A stretch of 64,000 nt of DNA, taken from assembly GCF_051020515.1 (NCBI RefSeq), contig NZ_CP194857.1:3286001-3350000 (forward strand), written 5' to 3'. A program made the position numbers and the translations under genes. Shown here in pieces: positions 43,934-54,110 of this stretch. This DNA is from CALKWS01 sp051020515 (GTDB taxonomy: Bacteria > Actinomycetota > Actinomycetes > Actinomycetales > Beutenbergiaceae). The notes under the pieces were generated by a model. The model saw nothing but the letters and a program-made list of their open reading frames with translations. It ran no database searches and was not told the origin of the DNA. How positions within the stretch are numbered: position 1 is the stretch's first letter; each line of letters begins with the position of its first letter.

Positions 43934-44545
43934 ATGATCGCCTCTCTGCGGGGGCCGGTCCGCCACATCGGGCTGGAGTCCTGCGTCCTGGATACCGGGG
44001 GAGTCGGCTACCGGGTGCACGCCACCCCCGGGACGTTGGCCACCCTGCGTACCGGCGCCGAGACCGAACTGGCCACCTCGATGGTGGTCCGGGAGGACTC
44101 GATGACGCTGTACGGGTTTGCCGAGCCGGACGAGCGGGATATCTTCGAGCGGCTGCAGAGCGTGAGCGGCGTGGGTCCGCGGTTGGCGCTGGCGATGCTC
44201 GCGGTGCACACACCCGATGGCCTGCGCGGCGCACTGGCCACCGAGGACGTCAAGGCCCTGACGAAGGTCCCCGGGATCGGGGAGAAGGGTGCCCGGCGCA
44301 TCATCGTCGACCTGGGCGACAGACTCGGGCCACCGCGTTCCGGTGCCGCACCGGCACAGGCGGCTGTCCCGGGGGCGCGTTCGCGTGCCCAGGAGGACGT
44401 GTCGGCCGCGCTGGAGGGGCTGGGATGGCCCGCCAAGACCGCGGCCAAGGCCGTGGACAAGGTGTTCACCGAGGACCCCGGCTTGGAGACGGCAGCGGCG
44501 TTGCGCATCGCGCTACAGCACCTGGGAGGCGGCGGGAATGGCTGA
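43934..44545 (+). CDS. ruvA: Holliday junction branch migration protein RuvA
   Basis: 203 residues. OB-fold N-terminus [35 protein letters not shown], then helix-hairpin-helix motifs [14 protein letters not shown] and [17 protein letters not shown], then a C-terminal RuvB-binding domain ([20 protein letters not shown]). Overlaps the ruvB start by eight bases. Confidence 0.96.
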   Translation: MIASLRGPVRHIGLESCVLDTGGVGYRVHATPGTLATLRTGAETELATSMVVREDSMTLYGFAEPDERDIFERLQSVSGVGPRLALAMLAVHTPDGLRGALATEDVKALTKVPGIGEKGARRIIVDLGDRLGPPRSGAAPAQAAVPGARSRAQEDVSAALEGLGWPAKTAAKAVDKVFTEDPGLETAAALRIALQHLGGGGNG

Positions 44546-45568
44546 GGAGGACACCGAGGGTCTGCTGGCCACCGAGGCCGACGAACTCGAACGCGCCGCC
44601 GAGGCGGCCCTGCGCCCGCGCCGGCTGGAGGAGTTCATCGGACAGGCCGTGGTGCGCGACCAGCTCTCCCTGGTCCTGGACGCGGCCAGGGCCAGGCGGC
44701 GCAGCCCCGACCACATCCTGTTCGCCGGCCCTCCGGGGCTGGGTAAGACCACCCTGGCCATGATCGTGGCGGCCGAGGTTGAGGGGTCCTTGCGGTTGAC
44801 GTCGGGGCCGGCGATCCAGCACGCCGGCGACCTGGCGGCGATCCTGTCCTCCCTGATGGAGGGGGACGTGCTGTTCATCGATGAGATCCACCGCTTGGCC
44901 CGTCCCGCGGAAGAGATGCTGTACCTGGCGATGGAGGACTTCCGGGTTGATGTGGTGGTCGGCAAGGGCCCCGGAGCGACCGCCATTCCGCTCACGTTGC
45001 CACCGTTCACGGTGGTGGGGGCCACCACACGGTCCGGGCTGTTGCCGGCACCGCTGCGGGACCGGTTCGGGTTCACCGCACACATGGACTTCTACTCCCC
45101 GACCGAACTGGAACAGGTGTTGACCCGGTCCGCACGGCTGCTGGACGTGCACCTGCAGCCCGAGGCTGCCACCGAGATCGCCACCCGCTCCCGGGGCACC
45201 CCGCGGATCGCCAACCGATTGCTGCGCCGGGTCCAGGACTGGGCCCAGGTGCGCGGCACCGGGGCGGCGGACCTGCAGGCGGCGAAACGCGCCCTGGAGG
45301 TCTTCGAGGTCGACGCCGCGGGCTGGACCGGCTGGACCGGGCCGTGCTTACCGCGCTGTGTCGCCGGTTCGGTGGCGGTCCCACCGGTTTGGCCACCTTG
45401 GCGGTCGCGATCGGGGAGGAACCGGAGACGGTGGAGACCGTGGTCGAGTCGTTCCTGGTGCGGGAGGGGCTGATCGCCCGGACCCCCCGCGGCAGGGTCG
45501 CCACGCCCGAGGGATTCGCCCATCTGGGCCTGTCCCCACCGGCGCCGGAAGGGACCCTGTGGTCCTGA
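44538..45568 (+). CDS. ruvB: Holliday junction DNA helicase RuvB, one indel
   Basis: AAA+ motor of branch migration. About 343 residues. Walker [15 protein letters not shown], Walker [11 protein letters not shown], sensor [19 protein letters not shown]. The winged-helix C-terminus continues after a break at about 45321: gcgggctggaccgg lacks one C; restored it reads [28 protein letters not shown] 44538. Confidence 0.95.
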
Positions 45569-45629
45569 CCGGCGCCCCGATGGCCTAGAATCGGCCAGAC
45601 CCTTTCCGTTCGCTGGTGGAGACGTGCCC

Positions 45630-46034
45630 ATGGATCCCGTAATGCTCATCTTCCTTGTTGTCATCTTCGGGCTGTTGCTGTTGATGATGAACAAGAATCG
45701 CAAGCGGCAGCGCGATGACCTGGAGATGAGGCGTTCGTTGTCGGTGGGCGATGAGGTGATGACCTCCTCGGGCATGTACGGCACCGTGACCTCCGTCGAT
45801 GGCAACGTGGTCACGATCGAGTCGACCCCCGGGGTCCCCTCGCGCTGGTATCTCCCGGCGATCGGCAAGAAGGTCGACCCGGCAACCGAGTACGCCAGCG
45901 CCGATGATGAGACCACCGCATCGGAAGCGGAAGCCACCGAGTCCGATGCGGGCGGCACCGGGACCTCGACCCCGGACGGATTCCTGTCCGAGGACCAGGT
46001 GCGCCGCCCGTACCGGGACGACAAGAAGGACTGA
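45630..46034 (+). CDS. yajC: preprotein translocase subunit YajC
   Basis: 134 residues. One membrane helix (MLIFLVVIFGLLLLMMNK), then the small YajC domain (VGDEVMTSSGMYGTVTSVDG). A long acidic tail, richer in Asp/Glu/Thr than in enterobacteria, ends VRRPYRDDKKD. Start ATG 45630; a GTG at 45624 is also in frame. Precedes secD and secF, its partners in the SecDF-YajC complex. Confidence 0.92.
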   Translation: MDPVMLIFLVVIFGLLLLMMNKNRKRQRDDLEMRRSLSVGDEVMTSSGMYGTVTSVDGNVVTIESTPGVPSRWYLPAIGKKVDPATEYASADDETTASEAEATESDAGGTGTSTPDGFLSEDQVRRPYRDDKKD

Positions 46035-46103
46035 TCCACTCGGCCCGCCACCGGGCCGCTGACACCGGTACCGCGGGTGCCGGACGGGAAGAAGACGACG
46101 TTC

Positions 46104-48173
46104 GTGGCGAAACCAACTCCCTCAGCCGTGCGCCCGGTGCGCACGCTGGTGATGTTCTTCATCGTGTTCGGCATGCTGTTCGGCACCCTCACCGCCGGCA
46201 CCGTGCTCAGTGACGCGACATGGCGGCCCAACCTTGCGCTGGACCTGGAGGGCGGCACGCAGATCATCCTGACCCCGCGCACCGATGACGCCGCCGAGAT
46301 CACCGAGGAGCAGGTCGGCCAGGCCATCGAGATCATTCGCCAGCGGGTGGACTCCTCGGGTGTGGCCGAGGCGGAGATCTCCAGCCAGGGTGGCTCCAAC
46401 ATCGTGGTCGGGCTGCCCGGGGAGCCGACCGAGGAGACGCTGAACCTGGTGCGCCAGAGTGCGCAGATGCGGTTCCGGTCCTTCCTGGCCGAGACCGGCC
46501 CCGGACCGATCGACCCGGACATGCTGACCCAGGCTCCCGAGGACCTGGACCTGGGGGATCTCGACCCCGAGGACCTGGACCTGGGGGATCTCGACCCCGA
46601 GGACCTGGACCTGGAGGACCTCACCGGGTCCGACGGCGTCGAGGAGGAGCAGGGCACCGAGGACACCGGCGCCGATGGCGCCACCGGTGGCGTCGTGGCG
46701 GCCACCACGGAGGACCAGGGCACCGAGGACGAGAGCGTGGGGGAGGGGGCCGAGGAGGAGGCCGCACCGACACCGCCGACCCGAGAGGAGATCGAGGAAG
46801 CGGCTTTCGCGGCTGCGGACCTGGACGGTGACGGTGAACTCTCCGATACCCCGGAGTCAACCCCGACCGATGCCTCCGACCAGGCGTGGGTGACCGAGCA
46901 AATCCTGTTCGACTACTACACCCTGGACTGCACCGACCCGGAGAACCTGGTCGGTGGGGGCGGGGACGATCCCGATGCCGCCCTGGTCGCCTGCTCGGTG
47001 GATGGCACCTCCAAGTTCATCCTGGGGCCGATGGAGATCCCCGGTACCGACATCGAGAGCGCCAGTTCGGGCTTCCGCGTCACCGAGGGTGGCGTGGTGA
47101 CCAACGAGTACGCGGTGTCGATGCAGTTCAACAGCGAGGGTGCGGCCACGTTCCTGGAGGTCACCCAGCGCATCTCCCAGCCGCAGTACGTCCAGTCCGG
47201 AACCCACCGCTTCGCGATGGTCCTGGATGGTCTGGTGCTGATGGCACCCACCGTGCAGAACCCGATCCCGGGCGGTTCGGCTGAGATCAGCGGCAACCTG
47301 ACCCGGGAATCGGCCCAGCGCCTGGCCAGCCAGCTCAACTTCGGGGCACTGCCGATCGAGTTCGAGGTGCAGAGCGAGGAGCAGATCTCGGCCACCCTGG
47401 GTTCAGAGCAGTTGCAGCGAGGGCTGCTTGCCGGTCTGATCGGGCTGGGCCTGGTGGTGGTCTACGCCCTGATCCAGTACCGGGCGCTGGCGATCATCTC
47501 CCTGGCCAGCCTGGTACTCGGCGGCAGCCTGACCTACCTGGTGGTCGCGCTGATGTCATGGCAGATGGGTTACCGCCTGTCGCTGGCCGGCGTTGCCGGG
47601 TTGATCGTGGCGATCGGGATCATCGCCGATTCCTTCATCGTGTACTTCGAACGCATCCGGGACGAGGTCCGAGAGGGCAGACGCCTGGAGGACGCGGTCG
47701 ATCAGGGTTGGAAACGTGCCCGGCGCACCATCGTGGCCTCCGATGCGGTGAACCTGATGGGTGCGGTGGTGCTGTACTTCGTGGCCGTGGGCGGGGTCCG
47801 CGGCTTCGCGGTCATGCTGGGCCTGATCACCCTGATCGACCTGCTCGTGTTCGTCTTCTTCACCCACCCGTTCATGAAGGTGCTCGTCCGCACCCGCTTC
47901 TTCCAGGAGGGTTCGAAGATCTCCGGGCTCGATCCCGAGCATCTGGGTGCGGTCGTCTCGGCCTACCGTGGCCGGGGCCAGATCCGCTCCCGCGCGGAGC
48001 GTGAGGCCATCAAGGACAACGCCGCGGCCGGTCAGGGGACCATCGCCGAACGACGCCGGGCCGAGGCCCTGGCAGCGGTCTCCGCACGTGCCTCGGCGAG
48101 CGCGGACGAGCCCATCGGCGCTGAACCCGAGGATCCGGATTCGGCCACCACGAGCGAAGGTGAGGACCGATGA
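46104..48173 (+). CDS. secD: protein translocase subunit SecD
   Basis: Membrane subunit that uses the proton gradient to pull secreted proteins out of SecYEG. About 690 residues. N-terminal helix (RTLVMFFIVFGMLFGTLTAG), first external domain with LALDLEGGTQIILTP, then five helices in the second half including LAGVAGLIVAIGIIADSFIVYFERIRDE. GTG 46104 gives VAKPTPSAVRP; GTG 46077 is in frame too. The external domain carries an acidic insertion with decapeptide repeats at 46536-46625. Overlaps secF by four bases. Confidence 0.95.
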   Translation: MAKPTPSAVRPVRTLVMFFIVFGMLFGTLTAGTVLSDATWRPNLALDLEGGTQIILTPRTDDAAEITEEQVGQAIEIIRQRVDSSGVAEAEISSQGGSNIVVGLPGEPTEETLNLVRQSAQMRFRSFLAETGPGPIDPDMLTQAPEDLDLGDLDPEDLDLGDLDPEDLDLEDLTGSDGVEEEQGTEDTGADGATGGVVAATTEDQGTEDESVGEGAEEEAAPTPPTREEIEEAAFAAADLDGDGELSDTPESTPTDASDQAWVTEQILFDYYTLDCTDPENLVGGGGDDPDAALVACSVDGTSKFILGPMEIPGTDIESASSGFRVTEGGVVTNEYAVSMQFNSEGAATFLEVTQRISQPQYVQSGTHRFAMVLDGLVLMAPTVQNPIPGGSAEISGNLTRESAQRLASQLNFGALPIEFEVQSEEQISATLGSEQLQRGLLAGLIGLGLVVVYALIQYRALAIISLASLVLGGSLTYLVVALMSWQMGYRLSLAGVAGLIVAIGIIADSFIVYFERIRDEVREGRRLEDAVDQGWKRARRTIVASDAVNLMGAVVLYFVAVGGVRGFAVMLGLITLIDLLVFVFFTHPFMKVLVRTRFFQEGSKISGLDPEHLGAVVSAYRGRGQIRSRAEREAIKDNAAAGQGTIAERRRAEALAAVSARASASADEPIGAEPEDPDSATTSEGEDR
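46536..46625 (+). repeat. three tandem 30-bp repeats in secD (PEDLDLGDLD)
   Basis: Units begin at 46536, 46566 and 46596. The first two are nearly identical and the third ends LEDLT. They encode an acidic Asp/Leu repeat in the extracytoplasmic domain, followed by a Glu/Asp/Thr-rich low-complexity stretch to about 46860. Nothing similar is needed for SecD function; probably a slippage-prone linker. Confidence 0.85.
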
Positions 48174-49279
48174 GGAAGTTCTCCGAGTTGGGCAATGAGT
48201 TGTACACCGGGAAGAAGTCCTTCCCGATCGTGCAGAACCGGCGCCGGTGGTTGAGTATCGGTCTGATCCTGATCGTGGCCTCGCTGTTGGTGCTGGGCAT
48301 CCGCGGGTTGAACCCGGGAATCGAATTCCGGGGTGGTTCGGAGTTCACCGTCTCCGGGACCCAGATCACCGACCAGCAACCCGCCCATGATGCGGTCGCG
48401 GAGATGGATTCCGGCCAGGTACCGCGTGTCTCCAACATCGGTTCCGACACCATCCGCGTCCAGACCGAGCAACTCGATGACGCCGAGACGACCCGGTTGC
48501 GCGAACTGCTCGCCGAGGCCTATGAGGTGCCGGTCAATGACGTGACCAGTTCGTTCGTGGGACCCACCTGGGGTCAGGACGTGACCGCCAAGGCGTTGCA
48601 GGGCATGCTGATCTTCCTGGTCCTGGTGGCGGTGGTGATGGCGGCCTACTTCCGGCACTGGAAGATGGCGGTCGCCGCCCTGACCGCACTGGTCCACGAC
48701 CTGCTGGTCACCGTGGGCATCTACGCCCTGGTGGGCTTCGAGGTGACCCCGGCCTCGATGATCGGGTTCCTGACCATCCTGAGTTACTCGCTCTACGACA
48801 CGGTGGTGGTTTTCGACAAGGTCCGGGAGAACACCACGCTGTACTCCGAGCAGACCAAGTACACCTACGCCGAGGCCGCGAACCTGGCGGTGAACCAGAC
48901 CCTGGTCCGTTCCATCAACACCTCGATCGTGGGTCTGCTGCCGGTGGGTGGGATCCTGTTCGTGGGCGCCTTCCTGATGGGTGCCGGAACGTTGCGTGAC
49001 ATCGCGCTGGCCCTGTTCATCGGGTTGGCCGCCTCCACGGTCTCCTCGATCTTCATCGCCACGCCCATCGAGGTGGCGCTGCGCGAGCGCGACCCGGCCG
49101 TGCGCAAGCACACAGCCAAGGTCCTGGAACTCCGGGAGCGTCGAGTCGCCCAGGCCGAGGCCGAGGGCACAAGCGTGGACTCCTCACTGACCGCGGCCCG
49201 GGCCGGTGGCCTGGTCGCGGGGGAGCACCTTGGCCAGGCAGCCCAGCCCAGGCGCCGCAAACCTCGGGGGCGCGGGTGA
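48170..49279 (+). CDS. secF: protein translocase subunit SecF
   Basis: 369 residues, intact. N-terminal helix (RRWLSIGLILIVASLLVLGIRG), GIEFRGGSEFTV, then a membrane bundle with VGFEVTPASMIGFLTILSYSLYDTVVVFDKVREN, the family signature. Basic C-terminal tail. ATG 48170 overlaps the secD stop by four bases, and its stop overlaps apt by four. Confidence 0.96.
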   Translation: MRKFSELGNELYTGKKSFPIVQNRRRWLSIGLILIVASLLVLGIRGLNPGIEFRGGSEFTVSGTQITDQQPAHDAVAEMDSGQVPRVSNIGSDTIRVQTEQLDDAETTRLRELLAEAYEVPVNDVTSSFVGPTWGQDVTAKALQGMLIFLVLVAVVMAAYFRHWKMAVAALTALVHDLLVTVGIYALVGFEVTPASMIGFLTILSYSLYDTVVVFDKVRENTTLYSEQTKYTYAEAANLAVNQTLVRSINTSIVGLLPVGGILFVGAFLMGAGTLRDIALALFIGLAASTVSSIFIATPIEVALRERDPAVRKHTAKVLELRERRVAQAEAEGTSVDSSLTAARAGGLVAGEHLGQAAQPRRRKPRGRG

Positions 49280-49806
49280 GCCCCGATGCCCTGGCGGCCT
49301 CGATCCGTGCTGGGTTGCGCCAGGTACCGGATTACCCTGAGCCCGGCGTGCTGTTCCGCGACATCACGCCGCTGCTGGCCGACGCGAAGGCATTCGGCTC
49401 GGTGATCGAGGCCTTCGCCGGCTTCTTCGACGGACAGGTCGATGTGGTGGCCGGGATCGAGGCGCGCGGGTTCCTGCTCGCCGCCCCGCTGGCGGCGGTC
49501 CTCGGCACCGGCGTGCTCGCGGTACGCAAGGCCGGCAAACTGCCCCCACCGGTGCACCAGCAGCGTTATGACCTGGAGTACGGCAGCGCCGAACTGGAGG
49601 TCTCCGGCGTCGGGATCCGGTCCGGGCAGCGGGTCGCGCTGCTCGACGACGTGCTCGCCACCGGTGGCACCGCGCGGGCCGCGGCACAGTTGCTCGAGCG
49701 TATCGGCGCTCGGGTCCAGGGCATCGCGGTTCTGCTGGAGTTGGCGGAACTAGGTGGCCGGGGCAATCTGACCGACTGGCCGGTGCACGCGCTGCTGACG
49801 GACTGA
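49276..49806 (+). CDS. apt: adenine phosphoribosyltransferase
   Basis: Salvages adenine to AMP with PRPP. 176 residues. VPDYPEPGVLFRDITPLLAD, AGIEARGFLLAAPLA, RKAGKLPPPV and the PRPP motif VALLDDVLATGGTARAA. GTG 49276 overlaps the secF stop. The secDF-apt-relA order is a classical actinobacterial arrangement. Confidence 0.96.
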   Translation: MSPDALAASIRAGLRQVPDYPEPGVLFRDITPLLADAKAFGSVIEAFAGFFDGQVDVVAGIEARGFLLAAPLAAVLGTGVLAVRKAGKLPPPVHQQRYDLEYGSAELEVSGVGIRSGQRVALLDDVLATGGTARAAAQLLERIGARVQGIAVLLELAELGGRGNLTDWPVHALLTD

Positions 49807-49833
49807 GGCGGGCTCAATCGGCGCAAGGTTGCG

Positions 49834-49839
49834 TACCAT
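49834..49839 (+). promoter_or_regulatory. -10 box of relA, leaderless-type
   Basis: TACCAT six bases before the ATG at 49846, so transcription would begin at or next to the start codon. No Shine-Dalgarno sequence is present. Confidence 0.4.
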
Positions 49840-49845
49840 GGGTAG

Positions 49846-52351
49846 ATGGATGAACGCACCCCGGTGAGCACCACCACCCCCGCCCCGGCGGACCCGGTGG
49901 TGCCCGGATCGCGTGTGCGATCTGCGCTGGGCAGGTTCGGTGCCCGGACCACCACCACCCCGAAGGCGCTGGAGCCGCTGCTGGCCGTGGTGCGGTCCAA
50001 CCATCCCAAAGCGGATCTGTCCCTGATCGAGCGCGCCTACCAGGTTGCCGCCCGCTCCCACGAGGGCCAGTCGCGCAAGAGCGGGGACCCCTACATCACC
50101 CACCCGGTAGCGGTGGCCACGATCCTGGCCGAGCTGGGGCTGACCCCGCCCACGCTGGCCGCCGCGCTGCTGCACGACACGGTGGAGGACACCAGCTACA
50201 GCCTGGAGCAGTTGCGGGAGGAGTTCGGCGACGAACTCGCGCTCCTGGTCGACGGCGTCACGAAACTGGACCGCGTCTCCTACGGCGAGGCCGCCCAGGC
50301 CGAGACGGTGCGCGATGGTGATCGCGATGGCGCGAGACATCCGGGTGCTGATGATCAAGCTCGCTGACCGTCTGCACAACGCCCGGACGTGGAAACACGT
50401 CTCGGCCAAGTCCGCGGCCCGCAAGGCCCGCGAGACGATCGAGATCTACGCCCCGCTGGCCCACCGGCTGGGCATGAACACCATCAAGTGGGAGTTGGAG
50501 GACCTGTCCTTCGCCACCCTCTACCCGAAGGTGTACGAGGAGATCGTGCACCTGGTGGCCGAGCGCGCGCCGGCACGCGAGGAGTTCCTGAACAAGGTCC
50601 GCACCCAGGTGATCGATGACCTCAAGGCGGCGAAGATCAAAGCCACGGTCACCGGGCGGCCGAAGCACTACTACTCGATCTATCAGAAGATGATCGTGCG
50701 TGGGCGTGACTTCGCCGATATCTATGACCTGGTCGGGGTGCGGGTGCTGGTGGAGTCGGTGCGGGACTGCTATGCGGTGCTGGGTGCGCTGCACGCGCGC
50801 TGGAACCCGGTGCCGGGGCGGTTCAAGGACTACATCGCGATGCCGAAGTTCAACATGTACCAGTCCCTGCACACCACGGTGATCGGCCCCACGGGCAAGC
50901 CGGTGGAGATCCAGATCCGCAGTTATGACATGCACCGCCGGGCCGAGTACGGCGTGGCCGCGCACTGGAAGTACAAGCAGGCTGCGCGCAGTGCGGGCAG
51001 GCGCAGCGACGAGGCCGACGAGATGCCGTGGCTGCGCCAGTTGGTGGACTGGCAGCGCGAGACCGCTGATCCCGGTGAGTTCCTGGACTCCCTGCGGTTC
51101 GAGATGTCGGGAACCGAGGTGTACGTGTTCACCCCCAAGGGGGACGTGCTGGCGCTCCCGTCCGGGTCCACGCCGGTCGACTTCGCCTACGCGGTACACA
51201 CCGAGGTGGGTCACCGCACGGTTGGCGCCCGTGTGAACGGGCGGTTGGTGCCGCTGGAGTCCGGGCTGGAGCACGGCGACACCGTGGAGGTCTTCACCTC
51301 CCGGGCCGAGGGCCCCGGCCCGAGCCGGGACTGGCTGGGTTTCGTCAAGAGCCCCCGTGCCCGCAACAAGATCCGCCAGTGGTTCACCAAGGAGCGCCGC
51401 GAGGAGGCGATCGAACAGGGTAAGGGCGCGATCGCCCGCGCCCTGCGCAAGCAGAACCTGCCCATCCAGCGCATGCTCAGCCACGACACACTGATCGTCC
51501 TGGCCGATGAGATGCAGTACCAGGATGTCTCCGCGTTGTACGCGGCGGTGGGGGAGGGGAACATCTCCGCCAGCACCGTGGTGCGCAAACTGGTGGCGGG
51601 TCTGGGCGGTGAGGACGGTGCTGAGGAGGATATGGCCGAGGTCGCCCGCCCGGGGGCGGCCAGGACGCGATCCCGCACCGGGGAGTCCGGCATCATCGTG
51701 GCCGGTATGGACGACGCCGATGTCTGGACCAAGCTGGCGCGCTGCTGTACGCCGGTGCCGGGCGACCCGATCGTCGGGTTCATCACCCGCGGCTCGGGGG
51801 TCTCGGTGCATCGTGAGGACTGCGGCAACCTGGAGGGCTTGCGCGATCAACCGGACCGGATCGTGGCGGTGGAGTGGTCACCCTCGGCCCAGAGTGTCTT
51901 CCTGGTGCAGATCCAGGTGGAGGCACTGGACCGCAGCGCCCTGCTCTCCGACGTGACCAAGGTGCTCTCGGACAATCACGTGAACATCCTCTCGGCGAAC
52001 GTGACGACCTCCCAGGACCGGGTGGCGATCCTGAAGTTCGTGTTCGAGATGGCCGAGCCGTCACACCTGGGCCACGTCCTGCGCGCGGTGAACCAGATCG
52101 ACGGTGTCTTCGACGTGTTCCGTCTCACCGGAACCAAACCGGCCGGTCCGCCGCAACGCGCAAGCACCGGGGCTGAGGCGCCGGAGCGGCCGGAGTCGCC
52201 CGATCCACCTCCGGCGAAGGTGTCCTCTGGCGCCAAGGCGGACCAGGACAAGCCTGCCAAGAAGCCACAGGGTGCCGAGGGCGAGCGCGTTGTCCCGCCG
52301 GTGCGCACGCCCCGCGAGGTGCTCACCGGACGCAGCGTCGAGGAAACCTGA
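49846..52351 (+). CDS. relA: bifunctional (p)ppGpp synthetase/hydrolase, one indel
   Basis: Makes and degrades the stringent-response alarmone. About 835 residues. HD hydrolase domain with [14 protein letters not shown] and [10 protein letters not shown]; synthetase domain with [35 protein letters not shown] domain ([16 protein letters not shown]); C-terminal ACT domain ([16 protein letters not shown]). Ser/Pro/Lys-rich tail. At about 50313 two bases (AA) are missing from gtgcgcgatggtg, where [17 protein letters not shown] is universal. Confidence 0.95.
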
Positions 52352-52367
52352 ACCGGTTCGCCGGCGG

Positions 52368-52388
52368 GTGGGTCCGGTCAGCACCCAC
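52368..52388. terminator. weak hairpin between convergent relA and the DUF349 gene
   Basis: GTGGGT / ACCCAC with a 9-nt loop in the 97-bp gap. Extension by two G-C pairs is possible past a bulge. Weak, but correctly placed between convergent genes. Confidence 0.35.
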
Positions 52389-52448
52389 ACCGGCCGTCGT
52401 CGCCGAACTGTGTCGCCGCTGCCGGTGCACCCTCTCAGCGGCGCAGTC

Positions 52449-54110
52449 TCAGCGGGCGTCGTCGGCGGCCTGCAGTACCTGTTCGAGCCAGGCCTTCCGG
52501 GCGGCCAGAGCATCGGAGGCCTTGGTGATCGCCTTCTCGTCGCCGCTCGCCTCGGCCCGGGCCAGGTCCTTCTCCAGGCCCTCGATCGCCGCCTCCAACT
52601 GGGCCGCGGCGCCTTCGGCACGGGCCCGCACCCTCGGGTTCGACTTGCGCCACTGCGCCTGTTCCACGTCCCGGATCGCCTGCTCCACCGCCCGGAGGCG
52701 CCCTTCGACCCGGCCGATATCGGCGCGGGGCACCTTGCCGGCGGCCTCCCAGCGGTCCTGGATGTCGCGCAGTGCCGCCTTGGCCCGGTCCAGGTCGCGC
52801 ACCGGCACCAGGGCCTCGGCCTCGCTGAGCAGCTGTTCCTTGACCTTCAGGTTCTCGCCGTACTCGGCGTCGATCGCGTTGTTCGCGGCCTGCCTGGCCT
52901 CGAAGAACACGTCCTGCGCGGCGCGGAACCGTGCCCACAGGGCGTCGTCGTCCTTACGGGAGGCACGGCCGGCGCGCTTCCACTCCTCCATCAACTCACG
53001 GTAGGCGGCTGAGGTGCCGCCCCAGTCGGTCGAGGTGTTCATCGCCTCGGCGCGGGCGATCAGTTTCTCCTTGGTGGCCTTGACCTCGGCGTGGACGCGG
53101 TCGAGTTCGGCGAAGTACTGGCGCCGCACCCGGTCGAAATGGGTGCGGGCTGCGGAGAAGCGCTTCCAGAGCGCGTCCTCGGTGCCACGGTCCAGTCGTG
53201 GCCCCGAACGCTGGGCCTGCTTCCACTGCTCGAGCAGGTCCCGCAGTCGCTGCCCGTCCTGGCGCCACTGGATGCGGGCCGGGTCGCGCTCGGCGATCTT
53301 CTCCGCCCGCTCCACGATGGTGTTGCGTTCGGCCAGCGCCTTCTCCTTGGCTGCGGCACGGTCGGCGGCCAGTTCGGCCTTGCGCAGTTGGGCCTGGGCC
53401 TCCAGGGCGGCCACCTGGTCGCGGAGGGCCTGCAGATCGCCCACCACAGCGGGTTCGGCAATGGCCTCACCCAGGGTGGCCAGCGTCGCATCCAGGTCCT
53501 TGGCCCCGAGTTGACCCAACCGTGCGGCGAACAGGTCCACCTGAGCCTTCAGGTCCAGGTACCGGCGGATGTACAGTGCCATGGCCTCCTCGGCGGAGAC
53601 TCCGGGGTACTGGCCCACCACCCGGTCACCTGAGGGTTCCTTGACGTAGACGGTGCCATCGTCGTCGATCCTGCCGAACTCCGCGGCCGCCGCGACCTGC
53701 TCGGGGTCCATCGGTGCCTCGGCACCGCCGGGCTGCGCGGCAGTGGCCCGAGCGGCAGGCGGGCTCGGAGCGGCCGCAGCCACCGGTGCGGGCGGACCAC
53801 CGGGGCGGGGCCGGGCGAGCATGCTCGGCTTGGGTACCGAACTCGGCTTGGGCGTCGGCCTTGGCTCTCGCGCGGGCGACTCCTCGGCCGCAACCGGCTC
53901 GGCTCCTGCGTCCTCGGTGCCGTCAGCCTCGTCCGTGGCTGCGCCCGCTTCGGCGCCTGTGTCCTGCTCGGTGGCTGCGGCTACATCGCCTCCATCAGCC
54001 GGTGCGCTGACGGCGTCGGCATCGTGGATCACCTGATCTGCTCCGTCGTGTGTGGTTCCCAAGGGCTCGGGCTGCGCCTCGGGGGTGCTGGGGTGCTCCG
54101 GTGCACTCAT
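52449..54110 (-). CDS. DUF349 domain protein
   Basis: 553 residues, intact. The first 150 residues are low-complexity Ala/Pro/Glu. Several DUF349 repeats follow, long helices with the pattern W-x-R/F (WKQAQRSGPRLDRGTEDALWKRFSAARTHF; YRELMEEWKRAGRASRKDDDALWARFRAAQDVFFEAR; LRDIQDRWEAAGKVPRADIGRVEGRLRAVE). Very likely coiled-coil. Family of unknown function, common beside relA in Actinobacteria. Starts by four-base overlap with the cyclophilin stop. Confidence 0.85.
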   Translation of the reverse strand: MSAPEHPSTPEAQPEPLGTTHDGADQVIHDADAVSAPADGGDVAAATEQDTGAEAGAATDEADGTEDAGAEPVAAEESPAREPRPTPKPSSVPKPSMLARPRPGGPPAPVAAAAPSPPAARATAAQPGGAEAPMDPEQVAAAAEFGRIDDDGTVYVKEPSGDRVVGQYPGVSAEEAMALYIRRYLDLKAQVDLFAARLGQLGAKDLDATLATLGEAIAEPAVVGDLQALRDQVAALEAQAQLRKAELAADRAAAKEKALAERNTIVERAEKIAERDPARIQWRQDGQRLRDLLEQWKQAQRSGPRLDRGTEDALWKRFSAARTHFDRVRRQYFAELDRVHAEVKATKEKLIARAEAMNTSTDWGGTSAAYRELMEEWKRAGRASRKDDDALWARFRAAQDVFFEARQAANNAIDAEYGENLKVKEQLLSEAEALVPVRDLDRAKAALRDIQDRWEAAGKVPRADIGRVEGRLRAVEQAIRDVEQAQWRKSNPRVRARAEGAAAQLEAAIEGLEKDLARAEASGDEKAITKASDALAARKAWLEQVLQAADDAR

